64,000 bases of DNA from Brachyhypopomus gauderio (GCF_052324685.1 NC_135221.1:6927375-6991374); one strand, 5' to 3'; counted from the first letter of the stretch, positions 12,941 through 31,400 are shown. Notes: generated by a model not told the origin, from the sequence alone. Translations and numbers: made by a program.

Positions 12941-12986
12941 TCTCGCGAGATCGTGGGAACGAAGTCATGCCCCAAATCTCGCGAGA
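12941..12986. promoter_or_regulatory. Paired TCTCGCGAGA palindromes
   Basis: Exact TCTCGCGAGA at 12941-12950 and again at 12977-12986, each inside a longer shared context (CCCAAATCTCGCGAGA then a GTGGGAA/ATGGGAA stretch). This 10-mer is a known element of TATA-less, often bidirectional vertebrate promoters. The position, about 110 bp upstream of the probable SLC30A9 first exon, fits promoter use. Confidence 0.6.
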
Positions 12987-13941
12987 GCATGGGAATGAAG
13001 TCAGCTTGTTTCATTTTTCACTACGGCTAGATTATCTAAAGTCTCATATTAAAGTTACTGATTAATTAAAAAATTAACCCAGACAAAATAACCAAAATGT
13101 TACACACACACGGGCTTCACGGAACAGTACTGCAGATCGTATAGTAATTTACGCCCTCAGATACCTTTAAAATGACGTCCACCAAAACAAGAGTACGTTT
13201 GACTACAGGTGGATCAGGACCGGTTTGATGTGCCGTTCTTCCATCGAACCCAAATAAACCTCTAGTGACTCTACTTGCAATATCACAGGAAAATTCAGTT
13301 CTGACTTTGAGTTCAATGTTATTCTTAAGGAGAAGTTAACATCATGTGAAATATTTGCGCTAACAAGCATGTTTCTGCACACTCTCAAATAAAACAACTT
13401 AAATCTTTACGCTTGTTTTAACCTTAACCTTTCGCTGAAACAGATGGGCCTAAATCGTTATCACAGTAAAGGCCGTTACGTTGGCGCCACGGTGTGGCAA
13501 TAATTGAAACTACATGTATGCTATCAGTGCAAACTCATGAATGTTAAATAGTTAATTTCTAACATGTTAGGACAACAAAATAAAACCCAAATTATAATGT
13601 TGGAAAACAAAAATAACAAAACAATCTACAGTATTGTAATAAAATAACCAGTAAAAAAGCCTTTTAAAATACCTACTAAAATATTTTCTACTAACAGAAA
13701 CATGTTTAATGAACAAACAATTTTGGTAACCCAAATCTTCAGTCCTGACAGTTTTAATCCCACTCAGACAGATTTTCAATCTCCTGAAGCCATTCTCTGT
13801 CAACCTAAACAAACAAGGGTAGCATACAGTCACTTGAACAAAAATATAACTGAAGACAGAACTGCAACTACTGACAAAAAAATCATAATGGATAATATTC
13901 CTAGCTTTAGATTTAAGGAATGCAAGTGCCATGCATCATAA

Positions 13942-16900
13942 TCATAACTTCTCATTGTTCACCTGTTGTTTTTTCAACTCAGTATTGCTTAAGGAAGGGG
14001 TTGACGACTCTGCTAAGCCAATGTCGACAAGCTCCCTCTGGGTTTCTTGTGACCATTGCATCTGGTTGTCCAGAGTCTCCCAAATGTTGCTCTCAAAGGC
14101 ATCCGAGTCCCCAGCGGTGAACTCTGAGCACTGCCTTTTGGAGCACGACGGTGTCTCCTCCTCCTCCTCCTCTTCTTCGTGCGTTCTTTTGCTTGGAAGC
14201 CCTGGATAGCCAAACATACAGACAAAACTGCCTGAGTTTAATAAATAGCGATGGCCATAACGAATGATTACGATGGGACAACGGTTGAATACACTGTTAC
14301 TGTAAGTCATGTAAAATTACATAGTGTGCAGTGTGCTGTTGCTACTGTTGGACCATACACAAGTACAGGGGAAACGTCACTTGCCATTTTCAGGTTCCTC
14401 ATGGCTGTTCCACTCAGACATAATCGTCTCTGAAGCCTAGCAGAAGGAAATCAGAAAATATGCAAATCACAAACAAATGTAGCACATTTGATTGGCATAA
14501 CCATCATCTCGCCTTTTCTAACACAAACAATTCACAAACAGTACAAGAAGGTAAATGTAGTGTTTAGGCAGCAAAAAAACCTTTTCAGAAGTACATCTGC
14601 TTCTGGAAACAAATCGCCCATTTATGACTCTCTGAAGTTTTTGATGTAAGGGGAAAGACAGGTCATAGCTGCTCTGCACCTAAAACAGACACATACGATA
14701 ATGTTTTGGACAAGCTTAAGGCTGACTATGTACTATCTGTCAGATTTGATTTCAACAGCCACATGAAGTGTACCTTCATGGTAGTCAGACAGGCGGTGCG
14801 AAAATCGACACTGCTACTGCTGCTCACAATACTCTTCACAGAGCTCAGAATCACCGACATGGCAGACTGAAGCCTCTCTTGGGACTATACACACAATCAT
14901 ATGCAGGCACACACTCAAACACAATGAAGCCAAATGCAGCTGTGAGCTGTGAGAATATATGAAGTTAAATTAAATGAATGGTGTCAAAACGTCTTGCCTT
15001 GTTTCTTTTTAGAAATCCCCTGAGGGCACTTTTCAGTAACGACTGCAGGGCTGATCTTACTTTGTCATCATTGTACCAAAGCACCTTGTCCAAACATCTC
15101 TCTAAAGTTTCTTCACTCCCTTAATATAATGTAAAAGGTAAAACAGACAGTGGTTACAACAAACGAAAATCCACTGCAGGTAAACTACAGACCCAGGAAG
15201 CATTACAAATGCAGGATGAACTGGGTCTAGCCGCTGCAGCAGGACTCACTGATCTGAACCGTACCGATGACGTCAGAGAGCTGGGAGTGGAAGGGGTCTC
15301 TGTACTCGAAGAGAAGGAAAAGCATGACAGTCTGCTGCACGGTGTGCTCAGGCTCAACCCGCCTCCCCTGCGGTTGAGTGTCGTCCTCATCGTCTACAGA
15401 AAACTCCACCTCACAGGACACAGATCCTAGATAGACAAAAAAAGCCACATACTTTGAGCATCACATGAACTAAACACCTTTTACAAAGGGGATTGTTGAT
15501 TTTTTTTTTTGTGTGTTACTGAGGAGATGGCCTTCCTTAGTGTTCCCCCTCAAACCGAACCCTGTACGTATATTACCCTGACCGCTTTGCGACTCTGCGT
15601 GGCGGACTCGAGCCAGCCCCAGCTCCGCCCAGGCCGGGGAGTCAGCCAGGCTGTGGAGGAAGCTCAGCTGGGTCGCCCCTTCTCCTCTCTTCAGAGGAAC
15701 ACCACTGGGACTGTACACCAACACGTGACACGGATGTTAAGGTACAACTGCTCACAAGTCGAGGCAAAGCAAGTTCATTTGCTCATTAAGACATGACATA
15801 AGATGACATCACCATCATTGTAGTAAGATAATGTAGTGGAGAGAAGATATAATACCCTTGTTATTGTTATATGCCTCAATTATATATGTTATATATGCCT
15901 CAATTCAGTCATATCAAATTAACAAGGCTGCTGTAACAGTATGTGCTCATTAGCACAACATAATTATGCACACCCCAAAACTGAGGGATGCCATAACTGT
16001 ATCTAAAAAATACACTCTGCCAGTGACAGTTATCTTTACATTACAAAGGATATGTGTATATGTGAAAGTCGAGTTGGCCAGTTAGGGTACTGGTCCATAC
16101 AGGGCCTGAGGGTGGCCAGGGTAGCCATACTCAACTCTCCACACAACCCTGCCTCCATGACTTCAGAAGGCAGTAGGAGAGCCACTCTCTCCCCCAAAAC
16201 AGGGTGCATTCTCGTACATGTAGGGAGGCATGCCATGGTGAACGGAGTCCTTTGGAGAAAAGTATCACAGATAGCAAGGTTTGATCTTCAGTGTTTTAAG
16301 TTAATCAATTATTAATAGCCTGACTTTGTGATTATCAAAAATATGTGAAAACTGTATTAGGTGAATAAAATTCCAAACTGTGCCATGTGGTTTTTATAGA
16401 AATAAGGACTAACTGGGAAAATATGGTACTGTCCATGGAAATGGCATGATCCATAAGTGAAAGTCTATTCTTGGCTCTATAAGGGAAAAAATTGCAATAA
16501 TTAGCTGGTAGCACAGTGAGACTATGGAACAACAAGGGTGACTGCCATTTAATTTGACCTGAATACTTGGCTGTGTGAGTGTTCTTTATCCCTGACTTTG
16601 AAGACAATCGTGACCTATATTAGATAAAGAATGATTGAAACCCAGTTTCACTAGTGTGGTTAGCCAGAAGTCATGTTAAAACTACTGTGTTTAGAATGAC
16701 CAGTCCCTGACCTTACCTTAGCATTAACAAGACTGAGTCTTTGAAGAAATGTTGCAGTAGCGGCCTCCGTTTCCTGCTTGTCCTGGTCGTCCTATAAGAA
16801 ACCAAATTAATCTGATGGATCTGCATCACACATACACTCATGCTGGGTTAAAATACATTTTCTTTGTGATTGATGACTAGACATACAAACCTGGAACGAG

Positions 16901-17662
16901 CAAACAAAATGCAAAGGCCCAAAGATGTTTGAGAACATTTGAAGGTCTTCTTCACAAGGACAGTCACAAAAATAGATACTGGAAGAAAGTCTCGCTGTAG
17001 CCTCTAAAAAAGGCAAAACAAATAAAAACAATACAGATTATTAATAGTCAACTTTCAAAATGCGCCTTTTTGTGTTACACAACTCTTAAAAATAAGTTGC
17101 TAGGCTTAATAAAAAAAACCTGCCATTCTGGACATGTTCCTCTGACATTCTGAAACACCAAGGACCAGCAGCTGCAACTGTAAACAAGCAAAATTGATTT
17201 CTCAATCTAATTAAGTAAACAAATAAGTAACTGCCTTAATTGCTTCCTCGGACCGGTGTACGTTGGTCGTCTGACAGCCTGCATGCTGTGGACCCGCAGA
17301 ACCAGCAAGCCCCCTCGGCCGTCTGGACGAGCACTGCTACGTTTAGACTCAGTGCAATCATTACGGGTCAGAACCATCAGTAACCTGATAACCTGAAAGA
17401 AAGTGAACGCAGACACAGTTTCTCCCAAAAACTAAACACAACTGCTGCATGTCTACGTTGAGCCACACCTCAGTAGTAGAGAGAAGATTAGCTAGATAGC
17501 TAACGAGTCATGAAACCCACTCAGTCAACGTTAACACAGAGAACTCTCCCCCTCTGTAGCTAGAAAGTTGGTTACCACCACAGTTTTATCGTGCTGTGAG
17601 AAGAATTCATAATTTAAAAAAGGCCAATTAGTTTTAACTACCTGCTGCAGTTTAGATGTCAT
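13942..17662 (-). CDS. 14-exon gene, unit 1; identity uncertain (possible TOP6BL/TOPOVIBL-like)
   Basis: Exons 17642-17662, 17235-17392, 17120-17177, 16891-17001, 16717-16791, 16559-16614, 16054-16249, 15577-15724, 15250-15426, 14998-15119, 14774-14884, 14581-14679, 14381-14429 and 13942-14201 join in one frame to 546 aa, from MTSKLQQVIRLLMVLT to LKKQQVNNEKL. Landmarks: GRGGLLVLRVHSMQAV near the N-terminus, YPNWPTRLSHIHVLVYSPSG mid-protein across a U12-type AT-AC intron (15725-16053), FLLFEYRDPFHSQLSD, a basic stretch VRSALQSLLKSALRGFLKRN, and an acidic Glu run in the last exon. Exons 2 and 10 appear to use GC donors. Length and general architecture recall TOP6BL, the meiotic partner of SPO11, but that rests on memory of the family and is weak. 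All junction phases agree, which strongly supports a real gene. Confidence 0.75.
15725..16053 (-). other. U12-type AT-AC intron (unit 1)
   Basis: On the minus strand the intron begins ATATCCTTTG, the exact U12 5' splice consensus. It ends TACCTTAACATCCGTGTCAC, with a U12-type branch site (CCTTAAC) about 11 nt before a terminal AC. No GT-AG pairing here keeps the frame, while AT-AC joins SHIH to VLVYSPSG in phase 0. The same 329-nt intron is at 30300-30628, 45151-45479 and 60054-60382. Confidence 0.9.
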
Positions 17663-17741
17663 TTTATCATACGTTAGTTATAAGCTAGCTCTCTGGGCAC
17701 GTGCCGTAAATGGGGACTAGTGGGTTGTTAATTACTGTAAC

Positions 17742-17805
17742 CAGGGGTGTAGTGGAGGGGGGGGGGGGGTCGCGGGGGGACGCGCCCTTTAGGACTACAC
17801 CACTG
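17742..17805. mobile_element. 64-bp hAT-like mini-element with 8-bp target duplication
   Basis: The ends CAGGGGTGTAGT and ACTACACCACTG are inverted repeats with one mismatch. They are flanked on both sides by ACTGTAAC, an 8-bp direct repeat as hAT elements create. The centre is a G-run of variable length in the four units plus a CGCGGGGGGACGCGCC stretch. Because the site lies in a repeat rich in ACTGTAAC, the duplication could partly be coincidence. Confidence 0.55.
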
Positions 17806-17921
17806 ACTGTAACTAAATAATTACTGTAACCAAGTATATACTGTAACTAAATAATTACTGTAACCAAGTATTTACTGTAACTAAATAATTACTGTAACCA
17901 AGTAATTACTGTAACTAAATT
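17806..17921. repeat. 34-bp-period minisatellite
   Basis: CTGTAACTAAATAATTACTG recurs at 17807, 17841, 17875 and partly at 17909, a 34-bp period with about 3.4 copies, just upstream of the 14-exon gene. It is present in all units. Confidence 0.9.
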
Positions 17922-17975
17922 AGCTAGCATCAGAGCTTGAAGGAGGTTTCATGTTTAAAATAACCTAATACATAA

Positions 17976-18200
17976 GCAGGGTTGCCAACTCTCACACAAT
18001 GAGCACGAGACACACGCATTTGACTGTCTTCACACGCTCTCACGCCACACATCCGATTTCTCACGCCGAAAAAAAATCTAGTTTATTTACCTCTGATTCA
18101 ATGAGTTACTAGTTCGCTCTGGTGCCGACCACTGGCGATCGATCGATCGCGATATAATACTTAATTTGTGTCCATTTTACCATTTTACATTCGCCACACC
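17976..18200. mobile_element. Truncated copy of GCAGGGTTGCCAAC element
   Basis: About 220 bp sharing GCAGGGTTGCCAACTCTCAC, the CACGCATTTGACTGTCTTCA block and the GATCGATCG run with the element at 21446-21770. The right inverted terminus is missing. It lies on the 3' side of the PABP retrogene in direct orientation to the other copy. Confidence 0.75.
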
Positions 18201-19023
18201 CCCCCATATCTCTATATGGACTTAACCTTAAAAATCTATAGTAATCTTAACACCAGACCACCTCTTTAAAAGGCTTCCCTGTAAAAAGTGATAGTCAGAA
18301 CGCAGATAAATCCTTCACAAGATTTATAGACTTATATTCCACTCTAAAGTTTGCTAGACTCACCTCATCAAGCTGTCTAATGTATCCTTCAGTGAAGCGT
18401 TTTCATTTGCATGTAATGATGGGTATTTGTGTACGTCTGTGTGCGTGTTCATGTCTATGTGTGTGTGTGTGTGTGTGTGTGTTTACATTCTTGTTTTCAG
18501 CCTAGTCATCTGCTGATCATGATTTCCTCACATGAATGCAGGGATGTTTCGTAGCAATTACAAGCGGATTTCTGCATGTCATGAGTTTTTTGTTAGTTTC
18601 ATGTGTATCTATAGTGTGTAAGGCTAATTATATAGACCGAGGATGCAGAAGTCTGAGCTCAGCCAATGAGATTACAAAGACCTAGAATTCTATGCAATGC
18701 TATGTAAATGTCAGAAACAAATAAATAAACAAAGAACTCATTTGCATCTATTTTAATTGTGCAATATGAATATTTGACAACAGTTTATTAACTAAAACTT
18801 TAACTTATTAACTTATTCTACATAATAGTTCATCGATCACAACAATACTAATAATCATGAATATAAAGATTTGTAATGTATGCACCAAATCCATCGATTC
18901 TTATTATTTACAGTATCTACAAGCTGGATTCAGAGATACATGAAAGGTATCACAACATAAATAATACATAAATAATAATTGCCTTTACAACATAAATAAT
19001 AAATATATATAACATTAAATAAC
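18201..19023. other. AT-rich spacer between the 14-exon gene and PABP
   Basis: No coding signal. It contains a (TG)n tract at about 18458-18482 whose length differs among units, and an AT-rich stretch next to the PABP poly(A) remnant. Confidence 0.6.
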
Positions 19024-19045
19024 TTTTTTTTTTTTTTTTTTTTTT
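19024..19045 (-). repeat. Poly(A) remnant 3' of the PABP retrogene
   Basis: 22 T on the plus strand, which is a pure A tract on the minus strand 55 nt after the PABP stop. With the lack of introns this is the signature of insertion of a reverse-transcribed mRNA. The tract is present with varied length in all four units. No clear target-site duplication was found. Confidence 0.8.
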
Positions 19046-19100
19046 GGAGCAAGCACATTCAGTTCAGGAATCTTCACAATGCTGGCACAGCATCTGGATG

Positions 19101-21092
<1,992 letters not shown>

Positions 21093-21445
21093 TTACGAGG
21101 GTCGACGCTCGTAGACCACCTATACTACTTCACAGCCAATTCAAACCGCTACAATTTTTAAAAGTGACTTAACATTTTTCAAATGCTTGCGTCGTTTAAA
21201 ATGTCTTTAAAAGAAAGCGTCACTACATAATAATGGGTAACTAACAACCAAGACGTCGAAACTCGGCCGTTCTCTAGTTGGGCCTGTTGCTAACGCGTCT
21301 AGCGCCACAGCAACGCGTGATTAGCTGCTGTGCTGGGTCTCCGTCATAAATCCAGTTCAGTTGGGGTCGTTCAGAACAGCCGGGGTTTCGGCCAACATAA
21401 ATATTCTTTTGACAGTATGTGAGTGCTTTTTTAATATATACATTT

Positions 21446-21770
21446 GCAGGGTTGCCAACTCTCACGCATTGAGCGTGAGATACACGCATTTGACTGTCTT
21501 CACACGCTCACATGCCACACTTCCGATTTCTCACGACGAAAAAAAATCTATGGTCCATAGTTTATTTACCTCTGATTCATATCTATGATTAAATGAGTTA
21601 CTAGTTCGCTCTGGTGCCAACCACTGTCGATCGATCGATCGATCGCGATAATATAATACTTAATTTGTGTCCATTTTACACCCCCCCCCCCCCCCGTCAA
21701 CAATTTACACTCGCCACCCCCCCAGGTTCAAATCTCACTCCAAGTGATCTTGAAAAGTTGACAACCCTGC
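21446..21770. mobile_element. Non-autonomous DNA transposon with GCAGGGTTG inverted termini
   Basis: 325 bp starting GCAGGGTTGCCAAC and ending GTTGACAACCCTGC, inverted repeats with one mismatch. It contains a GATCGATCGATCGATCGCGAT run and a C-homopolymer. No transposase is present. It lies upstream of the PABP gene; a second, truncated copy lies downstream. Confidence 0.8.
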
Positions 21771-23864
21771 ATAAATACACAAATACATACACATATCGAT
21801 ATCTGCTCAAACAAAAAATGGTTTTATTTCTCATGTTGGAATTTTGGCGTGAATATGAAATTGACCACACGGATCCTGTAAAATTATTTCCCACCTAAAC
21901 TTTATATACTATTTCTAATCATACTGAGCCCATTCATTATTATTATTATAGTAGCCACATTTATCACTGAGTTTTTGTCAGTTTTATTAAATTTACTCCA
22001 GCCATATTACCCTATTAGCCAGACTTGATCAGCGTTATTACATCATCCTTCATTCATAAATCAGTCTAATTATGACTGACCACAGATCAGTATTTCTGCA
22101 GCCACATCACGTTTAGCCATGTAATCACTGACCAGATCAGTGTTCCTGCAACCTCACTCAGCCATCACTCTATTTATGCCTATAACCACCATTCCTGTAT
22201 CAATGTTTCTTTCCGGCAAAAATTGAAGACACAAACTACTTTCAACATGACAAAGGGAACATGGAAGTGCATCACATAAACATATTGTAAAAAATGGATC
22301 AAAATAAAAATGTGCGGTGATATCTAATCTTATTTTATTGGCTGGCAGAAGACGCCTGAGAGGCTGGCAGAAGTCAATTTTACATTCATGGCATTGGATC
22401 AGAACTGATGATTCAGTGCAGTTCCTGTAATTCTTAACAAACGATGCATTCACACAGCCTAACAAAGTGCAAAAAACATAAACAAACAAAAAACTTCAAT
22501 GTGGACCATTGTAAATATTGGACATTTAATTATAGGCCAGATTCATGAACAACTAAGTCTAGTCTTGGACTAAACTGAAGTGCTGATGTTGACTCAGTGT
22601 TGCAAATAGTTTTAGTCTAGAATAAGGCTTAAACTGGGTCTGGAAATCTGGCCTTATAATAGCTATAATCATTCCATTCACAGTGTGTTTCCTCAGTATG
22701 GTCCCAGTTTTAGGCATCAGTATGCCTACTTATTAACTCAAACCTGAGAGTCCACATTATTCCAGCACAAATACATGATTTTCATAGCATTAACTATGAC
22801 ATATTTAAAGAGAAAGGTCATTTCAATAGTTCAATTCAATGTATAAGTAAGAAAGCCTATGTAAGATCACTACAGATAAACACATTTACCTGCTTTTGTT
22901 AGGGCATAAGCCATTTAAATCTATACATTAAGTATATCACACACATCATTCTTTTCAAATTCTAGTTGTAATACAGAATCTGTTCTGGTGTCAGACCTAG
23001 ATGAATGATACACCTACAGTACATTTTGAGAGGACTGTACGTTTTGGTTGTGCCTTTGAGTCTTCAAAGGGCATCACTCAATAATTTATACTAGTCTTAA
23101 CACTATCTAAGTGTACAGTACATATTTAGTTTTATTCCCTGGTTTGGCGTCCTTGTACACAATATAAGGTGCATTTCATCAAGTGTTCCCAAGAGGCTTG
23201 TGAGTGGACAGACAGAAAAGTAAAATAAATTTCATCTCACTTGAATTATACGGCAGCCACTAGTCATTTGATGACCTAGATTTATATACAGTGTCCAGCA
23301 AATTGTAAATATTCTTTTGATGTAGTCAATTTACTCTGTATTCTATGCAATTACTTGAGCAGGTGTGCACAGAAAAGAACAGATGGTGGCCACAAAATCA
23401 CTGAATTGTGAATCAGGATGTCTCAATTTGCATAACTACACATCTTGACATACCAAGCACAAAGGCCATTGTGTCATTTTGTGGTTTTCACAGCAGGTGG
23501 TGTGATTTTCACTGTTGCGTGCAATCCAAACTTGACATGTTCTTAATGTAAGATATACCTTCATGCTCTTATTTAAAGATCGTATCAAGGAACTTTTTCT
23601 CTTGTAAGTTCTCACTTAGCAATAAATAGGTGTGAAATAAAAAAAATATGGCACATGATTATTCAAACAGTACCAAAACAAAGTAAAATGCCACAAGTAC
23701 ATCACACTTCTGATTTCAAGTGTATTAGGCAGACGTGGTGCTGGACTTAGGAAGGCTCCGTTGCCACTCCAGAAGTACATGCCTGAATGTTGCAGGTTCC
23801 AGTTTCTCATTTTAAGAGTACTCAGAAGCATAAGGTCCTTTGATTTCACGAGCTTCACATAATT
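21771..23864. other. ADAM19 3' UTR / spacer, unit 1
   Basis: About 2.1 kb after the ADAM19 stop, AT-rich, with no gene signal. TTTATT (AATAAA on the minus strand) near 22331 is one of several possible poly(A) signals. A short inverted pair AGGCCAGATT (22533) and AATCTGGCC (22645) suggests another small relic. Confidence 0.4.
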
Positions 23865-27671
<3,807 letters not shown>

Positions 27672-27675
27672 CTGA

Positions 27676-27729
<54 letters not shown>
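27676..27729. repeat. (AG)n microsatellite near the unit border
   Basis: About 27 AG units lie immediately upstream (on the minus strand) of the acceptor of the ADAM19 zinc exon and about 55 bp from the unit 1/2 border. The equivalent tracts are longer at 42591-42676 and much shorter at 57463-57482. Confidence 0.95.
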
Positions 27730-27735
<6 letters not shown>

Positions 27736-28489
27736 ATGAATGGGTAGACACAGAGATGATTTATGATGCCTGCGGCAGTTTCATGTGCCGTTCTTCCACC
27801 GAACCCAAATAAACCTCTAGTGACTCTACTTGCAATATCACAGGAAAATTCAGTTCTGACTTTGAGTTCAATGTTATTCTTATGGAGAAGTTAACATCAT
27901 GTGAAATATTTGCGCTAACAAACATGTTTCTGCACACTCTCAAATAAAACAACTTAAATCTTTACGCTTGTTTTAACCTTAACCTTTCGCTGAAACAGAT
28001 GGGCCTAAATCTTTATCACAGTAAAGGCCGTTACGTTGGCGCCACGGTGTGGCAATAATTGAAACTACATGTATGCTATCAGTGCAAACTCATGAATGTT
28101 AAATAGTTAATTTCTAACATGTTAGGACAACAAAATAAAACCCAAATTATAATGTTGGAAAACAAAAATAACACAACAATCTACAGTATTGTAATAAAAT
28201 AATCAGTAAAAAGCTTTTTTAAATACCCACTAAAATATTTTCTACTAACAGAAACATGTTTAATGAACAAACAATTTTGGTAACCCAAATCTTCAGTCCT
28301 GACAGTTTTAATCCCACTCAGACAGATTTTCAATCTCCTGAAGCCATTCTCTGTCAACCTAAACAAACAAGGGTAGCATACAGTCACTTGAACAAAAATA
28401 TAACTGAAGACAGAACTACTGACACAAAAATCATAATGGATAATATTCCTAGCTTTACATTTAAGGAATGCAAGTGCCATGCATCATAA

Positions 28490-31400
28490 TCATAACTTCT
28501 CATTGTTCACCTGTTGTTTTTTCAACTCAGTATTGCTTAAGGAAGGGGTCGACGACTCTGCTAAGCCCATGTCGACAAGCTCCCTCTGGGATCCTTGTGA
28601 CCATTGCATCTGGTTGTCCAGAGTCTCCCAAATGTTGCTCTCAAAGGCATACGAGTCCCCAGCGGTGAACTCTGAGCACTGCCTTTTGGAGCACGACGGT
28701 GTCTCCTCCTCCTCCTCCTCTTCTTCGTGCGTTCTTTTGCTTGGAAGCCCTGGATAGCCAAACATACAGACAAAACTGCCCGAGTTTAATAAATAGCGAT
28801 GGCCATAACGAATGATTACGATTGGACAACGGTTGAATACACTGTTACTGTAAGTCATGTACAATTACATAGTGTGCAGTGTGCTGTTGCTACTGTTGGA
28901 CCATACACAAGTACAGGGGAAACGTCACTTGCCATTTTCAGGTTCCTCATGGCTGTTCCACTCAGACATAATCGTCTCTGAAGCCTAGCAGAAAGAAATC
29001 AGAAAATATGCAAATCACAAACAAATGTAGCACATTTGATTGGCATAACCATCATCTTGCCTTTTCTAACACAAACAATTCACAAACAGTACAAGAAGGT
29101 AAGTGTAGTGTTTAGGCAGCAAAAAAACCTTTTCAGAAGTACATCTGCTTCTGGAAACAAATCGCCCATTTATGACTCTCTGAAGTTTTTGATGTAAGGG
29201 GAAAGACAGGTCATAGCTGCTCTGCACCTAAAACAGACACATACGATAATGTTTTGGACATACATGAACAAATGACATTAAAGTTCAAGCTTAAGGCTGA
29301 CTATGTACTATCTGTCAGATTTGATTTCAACAGCCACGTGAAGTGTACCTTCATGGTAGTCAGACAGGCGGTGCGAAAATCGACACTGCTACTGCTGCTC
29401 ACAATACTCTTTACAGAGCTCAGAATCACCGACATGGCAGACTGAAGCCTCTCTTGGGACTATACACACAATCATATGCAGGCACACACTCAAACACAAT
29501 GAAGCCAAATGCAGCTGTGAGCTGTGAGAATATATGAAGTTAAATTAAATGAATGGTGTCAAAACGTCTTGCCTTGTTTCTTTTTAGAAATCCCCTGAGG
29601 GCACTTTTCAGTAACGACTGCAGGGCTGATCTTACTTTGTCATCATTGTACCAAAGCACCTTGTCCAAACATCTCTCTAAAGTTTCTTCACTCCCTTAAT
29701 ATAATGTAAAAGGTAAAACAGACAGTGGTTACAACAAACGAAAATCCACTGCAGGTAAACTACAGACCCAGGAAGCATTACAAATGCAGGATGAACTGGG
29801 TCTAGCCGCTGCAGCAGGACTCACTGATCTGAACCGTACCGATGACGTCAGAGAGCTGGGAGTGGAAGGGGTCTCTGTACTCGAAGAGAAGGAAAAGCAT
29901 GACAGTCTGCTGCACGGTGTGCTCAGGCTCAACCCGCCTCCCCTGCGGTTGAGTGTCGTCCTCATCGTCTACAGAAAACTCCACCTCACAGGACACAGAT
30001 CCTAGATAGACAAAAAAAGCCACATACTTTGAGCATCACATGAACTAAACACCTTTTACAAAGGGGATTGTTGATTTTTTTTTTTGTGTGTTACTGAGGA
30101 GATGGCCTTCCTTAGTGTTCCCCCTCAAACCGAACCCTGTACGTATATTACCCTGACCGCTTTGCGACTCTGCGTGGCGGACTCGAGCCTGCCCCAGCTC
30201 CGCCCAGGCCGGGGAGTCAGCCAGGCTGTGGAGGAAGCTCAGCTGGGTCGCCCCTTCTCCTCTCTTCAGAGGAACACCACTGGGACTGTACACCAACACG
30301 TGACACGGATGTTAAGGTACAACTGCTCACAAGTCGAGGCAAAGCAAGTTCATTTGCTCATTAAGACATGACATAAGATGACATCACCATCATTGTAGTA
30401 AGATAATGTAGTGGAGAGAAGATATAATACCCTTGTTATTGTTATATGCCTCAATTATATATGTTATATATGCCTCAATTCAGTCATATCAAATTAACAA
30501 GGCTGCTGTAACAGTATGTGCTCATTAGCACAACATAATTATGCACACCCCAAAACTGAGGGATGCCATAACTGTATCTAAAAAATACACTCTGCCAGTG
30601 ACAGTTATCTTTACATTACAAAGGATATGTGTATATGTGAAAGTCGAGTTGGCCAGTTAGGGTACTGGTCCATACAGGGCCTGAGGGTGGCCAGGGTAGC
30701 CATACTCAACTCTCCACACAACCCTGCCTCCATGACTTCAGAAGGCAGTAGGAGAGCCACTCTCTCCCCCAAAACAGGGTGCATTCTCGTACATGTAGGG
30801 AGGCATGCCATGGTGAACGGAGTCCTTTGGAGAAAAGTATCACAGATAGCAAGGTTTGATCTTCAGAGTTTTAAGTTAATCAATTATTAATAGCCTGACT
30901 TTGTGATTATCAAAAATATGTGAAAACTGTATTAGGTGAATAAAATTCCAAACTGTGCCATGTGGTTTTTATAGAAATAAGGACTAACTGGGAAAATATG
31001 GTACTGTCCATGGAAATGGCATGATCCATAAGTGAAAGTCTATTCTTGGCTCTATAAGGGAAAAAATTGCAATAATTAGCTGGTAGCACAGTGGGACTAT
31101 GGAACAACAAGGGTGACTGGCATTTAATTTGACCTGAATACTTGGCTGTGTGAGTGTTCTTTATCCCTGACTTTGAAGACAATCGTGACCTATATTAGAT
31201 AAAGAATGATTGAAACCCAGTTTCACTAGTGTGGTTAGCCAGAAGTCATGTTAAAACTACTGTGTTTAGAATGACCAGTCCCTGACCTTACCTTAGCATT
31301 AACAAGACTGAGTCTTTGAAGAAATGTTGCAGTAGCGGCCTCCGTTTCCTGCTTGTCCTGGTCGTCCTATAAGAAACCAAATTAATCTGATGGATCTGCA

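Noticed and set aside
22154-22489. 111-codon minus-strand open frame repeated in three units
   Set aside because: It lies in the ADAM19 3' UTR/spacer. Identity across units only reflects recent duplication, and no domain is recognisable.
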